From: Clarireedia homoeocarpa
Taxonomy: Eukaryota; Ascomycota; Leotiomycetes; Helotiales; Rutstroemiaceae
Direction of reading: 5' to 3'
NCBI GenBank assembly: GCA_001465935.1
Contig: LNKV01000010.1
Location: 620,001-684,000, forward strand
DNA: 64,000 bases
The position numbers and the translations under genes are program-made. The number at the start of each line of letters is the position of its first letter. Position 1 is the stretch's first letter. A model generated the notes under the pieces. The model had not been told where the DNA came from. It saw only the letters and a program-made list of their open reading frames with translations, and searched no databases. Of the stretch, positions 10,585 to 23,089 are shown piece after piece.

Positions 10585-13500
10585 TAGGAAGAACCGCAGC
10601 TCAAAATAATTGAGGGTTAGTTGTCCAGTAGCAGTACTGTCGCCTCCTGTTCCTGATTCCAACATGGGGGATTATGACAACCACACGATTCGGGAGTCCG
10701 GTATCCCAATTACTTACAAAAAACTCAAGCTTGGCGAAGGAACAGCTGATAATTGAACAAAGGATAGTCCTTTCGATTGGCTCCATGTAAACGCCATCTC
10801 GTCAGCTGGAGACGGGTATCTTGTGCAGAGGAACGATATGTTTGAGGTTTCTTATCCGCTGCCGTCGGATGCGCAGTTTCTTCGGGTTGTGAAGCCATTA
10901 TCGTTCGTTATATACCTTTGATAGACATACATTTTGTACCCTTTCCCATCTTGCGAAGTATTCCTTATATAGTTGGATATTTATCTACACCAAGACAACA
11001 TGTATATGAGTACTTTCCAAGCTCTCTACGGAGTGTTTCTTCAGTTAAGATTTCTCTATGCATGCAATGCATGACAGCCTTCCATTTTCCCGTCACCACT
11101 CACATAAATTAGCCCCCACAGAATCTCCGAAACCCCACCTCAGCTCATCACTTCATTCGAGCTACTACTGTAACAGTACCCTTAGCTAACCCACCAGCAC
11201 CACCCACCCACCAATCCCAACCTCTCCACCATCTCCATCCACCATTCTCCCATGAAAAAACCGCCTCAATCCCACACCTCACCAATAGAACCACCTGTGC
11301 CACCGGCCTCCTCCCCTCCCATTCCCCACACCGAAGCCCTCTCCTCTTAGCTCTTACGAAAGCACCTCCACTATCGATGCACACCCCAATGCTACGACCA
11401 TATCATACGATATGCAACAATTATCTCTTCGCATCCCCTCCTACCAATCACACCGCAATCCCATTCTCTCCAACCAATCACTGCCAATCGCAAAGTGCTT
11501 ACTGATCTCCCTGTTTAATCTATTCGTACAGCGTCGTGCTGATTTTGTTGCATATCGTGTCGGATGAACTTACTGTAGGAACGGTAGGTGAGAGTGGGGT
11601 TTCGGATGCAGAGGTTGGGTCAGGGTTTTTTCATTGTGTTTTTTTTGAGGGGAGGGGGGGGGAAGGGGGGTTTCGCGTGAGAGGGGGACGAAAGTTAGGT
11701 TTGAAAAGGGGCGAGGAAGCTCGGCTACTTGACTCTAGGGTGTTGGATCCATGCGAATATGCAAAACATATGTGTACCAAGTGAAGAGAAGAAAAAGAAA
11801 AAGAAAGAAAACTGACTTCACTGCTTTTGTTTTGTTGTTGTTGTATACATCTCCCCTCCTCTCCTCGTGAAGTACAAAGTATGTAAGTTACAAACTCTTG
11901 CCTATCGGACAGATGGACAATTCATGCAAATTCGTAAGGGTCAATTAGTACATGCCAGATATGCCATGCATTATCTAGGCGAAGATCTAATCTCTTCATC
12001 TCCTCCTCTCTCTTACCCATCTTCTTAATTAAGCCTTCTCATTGATCATGTACTTTACACATCTTCCGGAGTTACTCGCAAGTGCATTTTCATCTCTCTC
12101 CATCCTGATTTGTTAGCAGTCTTTTGATCTAAGAAATTCAACCACGATACCCGCCACTCGCTAGATACAAGTAGTCTCCATATGTTGCGGGGCGGCGGCG
12201 GTAGGCGGTAAGGCTTAACATACTGTAATGTAACTCTTCTCATGCTTCAGTACGGACCCTTACTCCGGGCTGCTGGGTAGCGGCTTACTGTGCTTGAGCT
12301 GGACGCACAGTAGTAGCGCAGCGAGGTGGTGTGAGTGTGGCTGTGGCTTGTGGTTGGAGGTCTAGATTTGAGTAACTTTACTGCGCGATTTCCACTTTCC
12401 TCGTACAGTACAGTCCAGTATGAACGACTCTTTTCGTCTGGTAGAGAAGGAAGCCATTCAATTGATATCACAAGAGGTACACATTTCAAGACCCGATTGA
12501 AAAATGCCTCCTACGGTAGATACTCTTGCCTGTTCGTATGTCATGCAAAGTTCGCACTTGCGATACGTTAAAGCCAAGCATGATCAGTAATCACCTCTCT
12601 CAATCTCTCAACTCCAACCTACCAAACAAAAAACCCTCGTATGCTTAGACAATCCACCGAAAACTTACCAACAACCAAACCAGCGAGTAGATCTCGATTC
12701 CACACAGTCCAGAAAGGGGAGAAAAAACAAAGCAAAGAGAAAATCAATCCCCATCCCCATCCCCATCCAATGCTTCTTCTCCTTCATCAGCTTTGTTGCA
12801 TATCTGACCATCCTCCGGAGTTTTCTCTCCCCAACTCCATGTATTTCTTAACTTAGGGAAAAGGAAGAAAGACCTCTTTTTTTTTTAGATAGATGGATGT
12901 TGCATGCACCACGGACGATTTGCTCCTCCCCTTGTGACTTCTGACCTTCTTTTGTGTAAAAGGTAGAATGTTATGCGTTACCATTTTCTGTTGCTTCCTA
13001 CATGCATATACTGTACATATTCAGCTGGCTAGTTGGCAGACTACCTACTTGGTCGATACAGTATATATCACGAGTCGTTCCCCCTTACAGGTGTCAATCA
13101 CTAAACCCTATGGATCTGCCATACATACATCCATGTCCATAAACCGCTACAAGTCCAAAAAGAGAAAAAACCGGGGAAGATGACGACCTGCCCCACATAG
13201 CTTATTGCCATCGCCATCGCCATCGACAACTCAACTCAACGTAGCCAATAATAATCCTCACGTTGCCTCGCTCCGGGTTCACTTACTTTTTTACTCAAAA
13301 CATCGTACGAGTAATATCATACCACACGAGCCGAACCGACCCGACCGGACCTGACCCGACTAGACTAGATGTAGCAATCAGACTAGTCTATCTCTCAGTC
13401 AGCGGTGCTGACCTCCGGATGTGATACTGTACCCCTGCTACTACTGGGCTAGAGAGATGTTGTGTCGTCTCACTTAAGGTTTTATGCCAAGAAGATAGTT

Positions 13501-14210
13501 TATTTCCTCTCTGCTTGGCGATTCCTCTTTTACTCTCTGCTCTACTCTATCTACTCTACTCCACTCAATTGTGCTGCTGTATTATTCCAGGCCAGCTCCT
13601 GCTCTGCTCTGCTTTGCTATCTGTCTGTCCTTCCTGCTCGCTGCCTTCTTTTTCTTCTGTTCCTTCTAGTTACATATCGTATTATTCACATTCCATCCTC
13701 TGACCACCTAACCCCCATGTCGTGTTTCGAAAGGAAAAAAATAAAATAAAAATAAGCACTGTCCCCCCCCTCTCTCCCCCTCCCCCTCCCCCGGTTCCTT
13801 TATCCTAACCTTATACCAACCCCCAGAAAGATCCAAGTCACCGACCCCCTCTCCTCCCCTCTACTCCATCTCTGCCACCACTATGCATCCATCCATTCAA
13901 TCAATCAATCACAACCAACCCTACCATACCATTCTCCATCCATCCATCCATCCATCCCATTCCTTACCTACCCACCCACCCGTAGATCCGATCAACCAAC
14001 CGCATATAATCTCTCCCCCCCCCCTTCTCTCTCTCATACACACACACACATACTCCTCACCCATCTCCAAGTTCTACTTCTAGAAGAATCCTACCCTCCC
14101 TCCTCTCTATACATATATCCAAATCGCATCGCATCGCATCCAGCATTCCCACTCGGGACCTTTCCGACTTCTTCTTTTACTGTACATATCTCTATATATA
14201 AATAACTCAG

Positions 14211-14241
<31 letters not shown>

Positions 14242-15144
14242 GTATATATGTATCATCTCATCTATACAGCACATATCCATACCCACCATCCATCCATCCA
14301 TCTATACGAATCAGTACATGACCTCATGACAATCAAAGCACAAGATATACATACAACCATATTCTTTCCCCACTCTAACCACATACATCAACTCACTCAA
14401 GGAAACATCACTCACGTAGTCTCGATACTCAAGATCTAAACAAAAGGGTCTGGTTGGTTAATTCATCTTTACTATAGAAAGAATAACTAAACATCTCGGC
14501 TTTCCTTCACTGTTACTTCGATCCATTCTTGCCCCCCCCCCCCCTTTCCATCCCATTGCTCCCTCATATTCCATCCACCCATCCTAATTTTCCCTACCCA
14601 TTTTTTCCCTCCTCCCGTCCTCCCTCCTCCCATTCTTTTCCACCCCATTTCCTCTCTCCAGCCTCCAATCCCATCACATAAGAAACAACAAAGCAAATAA
14701 ATAAAAGTCTCTAAGCCCTTAAGCTGGAAACCACCCCCCCCAAAAAAACCACCCATCCATCCCATCGAAGAATCATACTTACAAAAAGAAAAGAGATCTC
14801 TCCAGAACGAACGACCCAACCAACCAATTGGCTAGTTAAAAATACTACTCTGCAGCGATCACACTCGCCCTCTCCAAAAAGCGGTGTCTCATCACGCACT
14901 AAGAAAGGAAAAAGCAAAAGAAAAACAGTAACGCCTTAAAACGCCTTGCCTCCCAATGGGGTAATAGTAGTAAGAAAAAACAAGAGTTAGGTAAAAGTCA
15001 ACATAATAAAGTGATCCGAAGTAGTAGTAGTGGTAGTAGTAATAATAGCAAAAGCTATCGATCAATCAGAAGTCGAAAAGAGGAAAAATAAAATGAAAAT
15101 ACAGTCAAGGAGATTCATCACATTGCTTCGAAGGTGTAGTCTAT
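10585..15144. other. Long pyrimidine-rich gene desert
   Basis: About 4.6 kb with no ORF that looks like a protein. The plus strand is C/T-rich in many places: CTCTACTCTA-type tracts at 13510-13620, CATC arrays at 13880-13970, CA then TA dinucleotide runs at about 14214-14252, and a 13-C run at 14532-14544. A G-rich tract lies near 11648-11670. Part must be 3' untranslated region of the minus-strand DENN gene. Short open frames here (maximum about 110 codons) have low-complexity translations and were not called. Confidence 0.6.
14214..14252. repeat. CA/TA dinucleotide microsatellite
   Basis: A CA dinucleotide run passes directly into a TA run. It lies in the non-coding desert downstream of the DENN gene. 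Confidence 0.85.
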
Positions 15145-18027
15145 TTAACGACTACCCAGCGCACTTATTCTCGCCCCAGCAGGTCTATGAAGTAGTCCAC
15201 TCTTGGGGTGCAGTTCCGGATGATGGAGACTCTCCCGATCACTTCTTCCACCTCGGACATCTTCATCACTGTCCTCTATAATCTTGGTCGGCATATCAGT
15301 TCCTGCATGATATTGCTGGCTGTGCCTTTCGGGTGTAGTGATCGAACTAGTGAATGACATGGCTGTGCTTGACCTATTATGGATGAGATCTGGTGTTGGG
15401 GGAATGCTGGATGCGCGACCGTTTGGGGTGAGCATGCTATCGTCGCCGGAATCACCAACATCGCTTGCAGTCATGGTTGAGAAGTTGCTTTCACGGTGTC
15501 TTCTTTGCTTTTCTCTTCTGGAGAGTTCCTCGGCCTCGGCATCGGCGTCGTGTGCTAATTGAAGACCTTCCACAGCAGCTGCACACTGATCGCTGATATT
15601 TCGAATGATGTGTGCAATTGCATCGGTCTTGTCTCGAAGGTGGCGGTCGGCGACGTCGGCAATGCTGATTGCACTAAAACGTTTGTTGTTTCGTAATCCC
15701 TTGACCAATCGAGCCTCCATTTCGGGACTCATGTCATCACCTGAGCGGCCAAGTGTGTGGTGTCGAACTGATCTATTAGATTGAGAAACTTCCTTGCTGA
15801 ACTTCTCTTCGCCATTGTTTTCCTCGGAAACGTCTGCCGGATCTTCACCTTCTTCCTCGAACTCACCGTCCAAGTACTCGCTCAAATCTGGCGTCTTTTG
15901 AATGGTGCGTACCAGGTGTTCCAAGTGGTGAGATTGACCACCAATCAGACTGCGCAGGTGTAACACAACACGTTGTGCCTCATCACGTTGTCTGAGAAGA
16001 GTGGAGTTGGTTTGTTGAAGGGAGGAAAGCTCCTTGTTGTTGCGTTTGCGCTCACGCTCAAGTTCTTCAGCAATTTCTTGCTGTAGGACAAGTGCCTCCA
16101 AGGCATCGTCACGCTGTTTCTCAGTACCAGAAAGACGAGTGGTAAGGCGAGCAGCATCATCCTTTTGTTGATCGATAAGACCGGTGAGACGTCTGTTTTC
16201 GCGCTTGTGATTTTCGATCTTGACTTTAAGATCCTGTGTTTCCTTGGTAAGTTGCTCGGCAAATGACTGGAATTTGAGGAATTGTTGTTTCCAACTCTCA
16301 AGTTCCTCAACCAGGAAATTGTTTCTCTTTGTGACTTTGCCGATTTCTGTATCCATGCGACCCTTAAGATTGATAAAATCTTGCCATGCCTCAAGTGCGT
16401 CTCTGGAGTACTGGTTGCGTTCGCGAACAATTTCATTAAGATGTCTCATTGAAACCTTGGTCATAAGAGGTTTCTTCTGAGCTCCGCCAAAAACAGCCTT
16501 CATTCCAGTGTTTCGTCCCTAACCAATTAGTAATTGAACCTAGCACGTGCGGAATTTCTCAACTCACCATCTTTTCACAGACATGATCCATCACTGCCAT
16601 AATCGAATCCTGGTTCCACCATTCTGGATCTTGGATCGACTCAACCTCTCCGCGCATAACAATGATTTGGCCCGCTGGGACTAATTTTCCACCTCCATAT
16701 GCTGAACGTAAATGGTGTGGTACACCAGAAGGCGTCACATCACCATTGAGAGCTTGAGTCATTCGGTTTACCATCTTTGTGCGTTGCCCGGATGTTAAAG
16801 CAGTTGGTGGACTAGAAGTTAGAACAAAGTTACGATCCAAATCCACCACTAAAGCGTCTGTAGGTGCTGTGAAAAGAGTTCTGCATTCGGCGGTAATACC
16901 AAGAATGTATGGACCAGGTTCTTGGACAAGCTCATGAGCATGTCTAGCATGAACAACTGGGACATACAGGCCGCTCCATTCATAAACACGAACAAAATAT
17001 CTAATCGTCTCAGATGCGACTGTAAGCATTGCTGGATAGTGAGATACGAAGATGATGCGACGGGTTGGCGACAACGCTGCCTCAACTACTCCTACAATGT
17101 TGGGAATGGACAAACAAGAAAATAGAGGCCACATGGCAAAGTTTTGGAATCCCGTTGGAGACGATGGGAATTGATAGCAAAGAGCATAATCCTTCATGTC
17201 AATGCGCACAAGGTCGTTGAGGCGCGGGGCAGGGAAGCTCAGAATGCGGGAGACTTCCTCAGCATGGAACAGGTTTGTAGCCTTGTTCCAATGAATCCAC
17301 ATCCCTCTCAGATAATCACCCAACAAGTTGTACAAAGGATATCTGGAAAGGAATGATAAGCAGTATGGGATCCAGTATGTCTCGTCGGCGGAATCGTAGA
17401 ATTCTGACTCGGTCCTCCTCCTCAAATCTCGGATCGTCTCTGCGCGCTTCTCATCCGCTCTCGACCATACTCGCAATGCGATGCCATATAACGTGTGCGA
17501 AGAGTCTTGTTGTAAAACGAAGGAGTGGTGTACGCAGTGTGGTTGACTGCGCCCTGTGCAGATTTCAACATCGTGGGGGAAACAGGCCTAGAATTGATGT
17601 TAGCCTAGAAATCATTCCGACTGGCACTGTTTTGCCTTACCCTCATAGCTGCGTGGAGTGATCTAGCAACTTCATTATCCTGCTCTAGTCTTGGACTACT
17701 TCCAAGAATCTCCGGAAGCCAGAATTGCCCGACAGCCCCTTTCATATGGCCAATTTTACCTTGAGCCGGAGCTGGTGCTTTCACCCATTGCGCCGGTTCT
17801 CGGCCAACACCGCATACCATATAGGCATGGGTGAGTGTCTTCGGCGTCCGCGCTTGAGGTTTGACACTGAGCGAAGACGGGATCGGCTGCGTTATCCTGG
17901 AATGAAGCGATGAGGTTCGACTCGGAATAATCAAACTCTGGTCGTTATTGTCGCGAGTACTTGGCCGGCCATCACGGTCTCCAGTCTTCGGTCGAAGGAG
18001 AGAATGGCTCGTGAGAGATGGACCCAT
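15145..18027 (-). CDS. DENN-domain protein with C-terminal coiled coil (putative Rab exchange factor)
   Basis: Predicted exons, 5' to 3' on the minus strand, are 18027-17641, 17587-16568 and 16518-15145, giving 926 residues. Introns have GTAAGG and GTGAGT donors and TAG acceptors, and all joins keep frame. Residues about 60-190 fit an upstream-DENN region (FVLQQDSSHTLYGIALRVW). Residues about 200-470 fit the DENN core (FFxxLSIPNIVGVVEAALSP-type segment, then RRIIFVSHYP and DALVVDLDRNFV). DENN proteins generally act as exchange factors for Rab GTPases in membrane traffic. From about residue 480 the protein is a long Gln/Glu/Lys/Arg-rich coiled coil, followed by an acidic, Ser-rich tail. The specific Rab cannot be told from sequence. 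The DENN assignment is family knowledge applied to visible motifs; the coiled coil is clear by composition. Confidence 0.8.
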
Positions 18028-18543
18028 GGTTACTAAGTTAACCAATTGATTCTGCCCGGGTGGCTGGATATTAGAATGAACAAGCTCCTCTTCGTGTCTA
18101 GGAGTCGGCTCCTCGTCCTTGTACTCCTGGAGATACCGTCGACGACCTTATCGGTTTCGATGGTTATCGTTGAGAAAGCCGTAGACGTTGGGGTTAAAGA
18201 GCGTGATGGTGAATGGAAATGAATGAGGAGATGAAGGATGGTATATTCTACAACGCTCGTTCCGAAATCAGTGGGCGACTTCTAACATTCACTTCGTACT
18301 TCGTAGAGATCCGCAGAGTCCAAATTGGTAAATTGCAAAGCGACGAAATTCGTGATGATCCTCTCCCATAAAATCTCGCCAATTTCCGAAACCTTTTCTC
18401 GTCTCCGTGAATCCGTGCTGTAGTAGTGCTGTCCCAGATCCAATTCGCGGAGGTCAATAATAGATGGATGGATTGAAAAGGGCGACGGATGGTGCTATGA
18501 AATTATTGCCTGCTGCTTTCTGCTTGCCGGCAAGGGAGCAGAT

Positions 18544-18581
18544 GGTGGTGGTGGTGGTGGTGGTGGTGGTGGTGGTGGTGT
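18544..18581. repeat. (GGT)n microsatellite
   Basis: About 12.7 perfect GGT triplets. On the minus strand this would read as polyproline, but the enclosing frame is otherwise low complexity and is not called. Confidence 0.9.
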
Positions 18582-18736
18582 AATTACGAAAATACAGGAT
18601 TTTGCAGGCAACTTATGCAGCAATGATTGAAGAGAGAGCGAGGCAAAGGGAAGGAGAAATCCAAGGGCGATAGAATGGACAGCAGCAGCAGCAGCGATAC
18701 TTCGGTATGGCCCACGGAACGGTCGATCTAATAACT

Positions 18737-18833
18737 TTAAGTGGCTTGTTATTCGTTCGGTACGAAGCAACTTAAGTGACTCGTTATTTGATACGAAGCA
18801 ACTTAAGTGACTTGTTATTTGGTACAAAGTAAG
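18737..18833. repeat. Three-copy tandem repeat of about 31-35 bp
   Basis: Three successive units begin TTAAGTG and contain TTGTTATT or TCGTTATT, followed by GGTACGAAG-like ends. Copies are imperfect, and the first is about 4 bp longer. Confidence 0.8.
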
Positions 18834-18905
18834 ATGGAATAATTAAAAGTGCACATCTGTATCTACTTTGGGCGTGTACGGTCTTCTAGCCTCCACCGAA
18901 CAGAG

Positions 18906-18967
18906 CAAGGGAAGGGGAAGGGAAGGGGAAGGGGAAGGGAAGGGGAGAAGAAAGGGAAGGGAAAGGA
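18906..18967 (+). repeat. GGGAA/GGGGAA array, G-quadruplex prone
   Basis: Eight or more runs of three or four guanines are separated by AA. This is both a simple repeat and a strong quadruplex candidate. Confidence 0.8.
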
Positions 18968-18978
18968 GTTTGTCGAGC

Positions 18979-19030
18979 TTTGGGACGGTTTGGGACGGTT
19001 TGGGACAGTTTGGGACAGTTTGGGACGGGG
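18979..19030. repeat. Decamer tandem repeat (TTTGGGACGG), five copies
   Basis: Five successive 10-bp units differ only by G/A at one position. They follow the purine-rich array by about 15 bp. Confidence 0.88.
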
Positions 19031-19089
19031 GCAACAGGGAAAAGAGGGTCGCTGCACCAGGGAAGCGCGAACCAGGATGGGATAAATGC

Positions 19090-19139
19090 AGCAACAAATA
19101 GCAACAAGTAGCAGCAAATAGCAGCAAATAGCAACGAAA
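19090..19139. repeat. Decamer tandem repeat (AGCAACAAAT), five copies
   Basis: Five imperfect 10-bp copies alternate AGCAACAA and AGCAGCAA forms. They are unrelated in sequence to the neighbouring decamer array. Confidence 0.85.
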
Positions 19140-19223
19140 AGCCGGCGCTCACACCACGCAACGAGGTTGCCCCTTGCGCATGGGATGATTTTGATAGATT
19201 TTTGTCTTGGCTGATGGAGCCGT

Positions 19224-19275
19224 GGGAGAGAGGATGCACCTGGGGACTTGGGAGAGAGGATGCACCTGGGGACTT
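19224..19275. repeat. Perfect 26-bp tandem duplication
   Basis: Two directly adjacent identical 26-bp units start GGGAGAGAGGATGCACC. Identity suggests a recent duplication. Confidence 0.9.
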
Positions 19276-20660
19276 GTGTTGCACCCCTACCACGAATCAC
19301 TACTTATTGAAAGGCCGTCCAGAATAGCTAATTCGTCCTCTGGTCCAGATCTATAATTGTTCCATGCCCTTTCGATGGAGTTGCACGCATTGTGACAGCG
19401 ACAGTCATTTGCCTTACACGGTTAAACTGGACCCGGAAGACTCGCATTCCAGTCTCTACGACGTGCAATCAAAAGCGGGTGGGGTTTGTGCTCTGGGCAG
19501 CAAAGTACGAAGGACTTCATACGCCAGTGTGAATGTCAATGTGTCGAGAACAGACACATAACATAATACGGACGGGTGCTGCGACAACCTCTTGCTGCCG
19601 CATTGACGCAGCTTCCCGGGATCTAGCTCACGCAGAAGCAGCTACTCGAGCCGTAGGCAGGTGTGATATGTCATTGCTATGCAGTCTCTTGAAGCTTGGG
19701 CGAAAGGGTCAAAACACCTCTTCGCCAGTAACCAACCAATGGCCATGACCAATTCCCTCGGTCGACCAACCAGAAACTACCAGGGCCAACCCAAAGGCTC
19801 ACGGCGGGAGGGGAATCTCGACGGTTTTACGCCATGGCAAGCCAGTTTTTGAACGGGATGTAACCCTATCAGTTGAGCTCGTTGCTCTCCCTCGACATTC
19901 TGACTGGATAAAGCATGGAAAATACCCCGAAGAACACACCGGGACCCTACATTCTAGGCTCAGGTCATAATTTCTCCAAATAATATAACGACTTTCCTGG
20001 CATTGCACGGACGGATCTTTGAGCACTTCCAACCACCTCCAACCACCTCGCAAGGGTAAATACTGTTCTCCCCGAGGTTCCGTCAACTTTATCAAACAGG
20101 GTCAAGTCATGCTCGCGGAGAGCCTTCCATTGTACGACGCAAACATCATGTCAATAATGTGCCGAAAATGTGGTTTTCCTTCGTCCACGGAGAATGAGTG
20201 GACGCTGAGCACGGATCTCGCCAAAAAGGGGAAATGAAATGGGACAGGATAGGCACAGTTGTACTTGTACAGGATGAGCATGAGACCTGCAGCAAGCTAA
20301 TCTCATAGCAGGTTCGTTATGGCTGTGGATAATTCCTTTCTTCCATTCTTACTGCACGAAAGCGCGAAACCACGAAAGCAAAAGTCTCATCGCTAGACAC
20401 AAGGGGTGGAGGCCGTCCTCAATGCAAGCCAACCATAAGTGTCAATTGCTGTTTGTCCGGCTCTGCACGAACTTAGCATGCACAATGTTCGTCGCCCTTG
20501 CATTACTATGATTACTTGCTGTGCCTCGGCGTGCATCCGAACTGCACGAAGCAATGTACCCCATATGCCGCGTCTCCACACCATTACGTTACGGCAAAAC
20601 TGGTTCGAAGGAAACAAAACAAGTACTGTAAACAAACAGACCTCGCTCGAATCTTCTACG

Positions 20661-20717
20661 AAGTATATCAACAAGGTCTATATCAACAAGTATATCAACA
20701 AGGTCTATATCAACAAG
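20661..20717. repeat. TATATCAACAAG tandem block with higher-order duplication
   Basis: Units containing TATATCAACAAG repeat four times at a spacing of 14-15 bp. The pair of units is itself duplicated, giving an approximately 29-bp higher-order repeat. Confidence 0.85.
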
Positions 20718-20969
20718 TTCCATATCTACAAAGTACCGAGCTATCTACTTGGTACGCAAAGTACTTTGTACACCGTAGTCATAGGTCGGCACATTATTAC
20801 CAAGGAAAACCCCCTATTAATTTGCGACCCGAATCAACCGAACCATGTGTTTTCGCCTCCAGGTTTGCTTATCTCGAGCGCTGCATTTCGACAAAGTCCC
20901 CTCGCCACTTTGATTCCATCTCCATCATTGGTCGTGCTTTCTACTACTTCGTATGATCGCGGCATCGGT

Positions 20970-20990
20970 TACAAGTACGAAGTACTTGTA
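20970..20990. repeat. Perfect inverted repeat (9-bp arms, 3-nt spacer)
   Basis: TACAAGTAC and its reverse complement flank GAA. Related TACGAAGTA motifs occur elsewhere in this spacer, so it may be a dispersed palindromic element. Function unknown. Confidence 0.75.
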
Positions 20991-21590
20991 CAATTATACG
21001 GCCTGGAGAGACTAACAAATGATGACCAAAGTCGAAATAAATGAATGACGCTCTGCTGGCTCTCCGAGGGCCACTGCCGTGGAGGCCGACTAGTATATTT
21101 ATTTTATCGTCCACCCTTGCCTCCACGCGATTTTCGCACGATCCGTGGAAGCAGATGGGACAGCAAATTACCGAGCGGGAGGCAAGCGCATGGGATTGCC
21201 TCGAAAGTTTAGCCAGCCTGCTCTGATGTATGCATAAGTTACCTGCTATCAAACCCAAATCTTTTGATCAGCAAAGACGACTTTAGATCCTCCCGCCAAT
21301 TGATATCGTCTAAAGTTCTACAGCGGAAGACTGAATGTTTGGCGGGATTCACATGTGACGGGATGGAAAGGGTAGTTCCCTGATTTCGCTGTGGGAAAAC
21401 AATCTATGAGTGGCAAGGCTCCACAATCTCCACCGAAAAGATCAATGCGCAAGGATATGCTTTGCTTCCAGATGGCGAAGACCTCTGAAAGTAACATTTT
21501 AGCGACGAGGCAGCACGGCCAAATTTGCATTGACTCACGGCTCTATAGAGGTATGTCTTCGCTACCACACGCCTTCTCTTAAAAAAGAAG

Positions 21591-21639
<49 letters not shown>
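21591..21639 (+). repeat. 49-base poly(A) tract
   Basis: An uninterrupted run of 49 adenines preceded by AAAAAAGAAG. It could be a slippage microsatellite or the 3' tail of an old retroposed sequence. I could not find a target-site duplication or a recognisable source transcript. Confidence 0.9.
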
Positions 21640-21642
<3 letters not shown>

Positions 21643-23089
21643 TGCCTATCAAGGTAGACTTGATATTACTGCTAACTATGACCGGGACATTAGGTTCGAT
21701 GTCGGATGATTCATGCAGCAGAAGTCCCCTAATGTATCGCCAAGCTGTATAGCACCGAGCACCATCGCTCGGAAGCCGTCGCAAACGCCAAACGCCCCAT
21801 TCGACTTCAACATGCTCTAGTGGGGAAGCTCAAGCCAATGTCGCTCTCATGAAGTCCCTTACTTCAAAGAGCGCCATTAAACGTGAAAGTATCACGCGGT
21901 CTACAATATCTGACAGTCTAGCCCCACGAGTTCATTGCTTAAGACGCCTCAGCTCGCGGTCCTTGCAAATCACCGCTCCGATCATTCAGTTGTGCTGCCA
22001 GAAGCGGGAATTCCTTGCGAATCTCGTTTGTGTTGATAGCCAAATGCTGCTTGGGAATTGAAAGATGGGACATCCTAAGCTCGAATGTGCGAGTTGTACA
22101 ATTACACCAACATGATCTAACTTAGCGAAAGCAAAATCACTTGGAAATTTTTTCGATATCGATTTCAGATCTTGGTGTGATGAGATCGGCTCTCGAGAGT
22201 GAACGAAAACTTTTTCTTTTTCTTTTTCTTTTCTTTTTGCCTTTTTCGGAGCGCAGCTGAAAATGTTGTGGGTTTACGATTGTCTTCTCCACTGCCATCA
22301 TTTACTCACATACCCGAAGCGCATTGGTTCATGAAGCAGCTTTCGGGTATCGAGGATCGCGTAGAAGGCCACTTTTGAGATGTCCTCCTTTATTATCGAG
22401 CATTCGAGTGCTTGATGTTCATTCGACATTTGAACAACCAGAATCACCCCCATGGAAAGTTCCCACTTGGCACTATAAAGCGACACTTCACATCATCCCG
22501 TCTTCCTGCTGTTTCGGTCTAGATACGCAGAACTTGCTTCTGTCAATTAATCGGTCCGCTCACATTGGATCTTGAAACTTCATCGTGAGTGATACAGCAT
22601 AGCTCATCTGTGAAGGCTTCAAATATCGCTTTCCATCTATGGAAGTCTGCTGTCCTTGTTGATAGTTACATCCTTGTCATTCATATTCAGCACATGCCTA
22701 TCGTATGTGCAGTTTGTTTACTGGGATCTGAAAAGCCTTGAATTGTGCGGATAACCTTGGGTAACTTGCAACTACCATAGTAGTTGTAGAACCATCAGTC
22801 AGTGAGTGAGGAGGTCCTTGCGCTATGGGCCGCAGCAGTTGGGGAATTGGTCATTTCATCCAAAAACTGGACTGCATTTGACTAGCCCAGTGAAATAACT
22901 TTGTATGCGTTTTTTGGATATGGAAACAAAAAGGGAGCCTTTTCGTCCTAACACAAGCTCCCTCTAGCTCGACGTTATGTTCTAAACTATGCGACGTTCA
23001 ATTCCAGGTGAGAGGGAGACGTATTTTTAAGCGAGCAAACTTTTTTGGTACAAATAATAGAATAATTGCGGTTATGATAACAACATCTA

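Larger units (their letters stand above)
18028..23089. other. Gene-poor, repeat-rich region upstream of the DENN gene
   Basis: No supported protein gene in about 5 kb. The first part is the DENN promoter. From 18540 to 19280 at least six different simple or tandem repeats are stacked, listed separately. Motifs of the type TACGAAGTA recur (near 18290, 20655, 20950, 20975). The remainder is unique-looking sequence with frequent stops. Open frames at 20439-21044 and 20498-20956 owe their length to a repeat block and have no recognisable domain. Confidence 0.5.

Noticed and set aside
13880..14320. CRISPR-like or telomere-like array
   Set aside because: The CATC and CA/TA runs are plain microsatellites without spacers, and no TTAGGG repeats are present.
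18495..18827. Minus-strand frame with a polyproline run
   Set aside because: Created by the GGT microsatellite and the adjoining tandem repeats.
20439..21044. 201-codon plus-strand frame in the repeat-rich spacer
   Set aside because: Its middle is the TATATCAACAAG repeat block; no domain, no splice support, composition like non-coding DNA.
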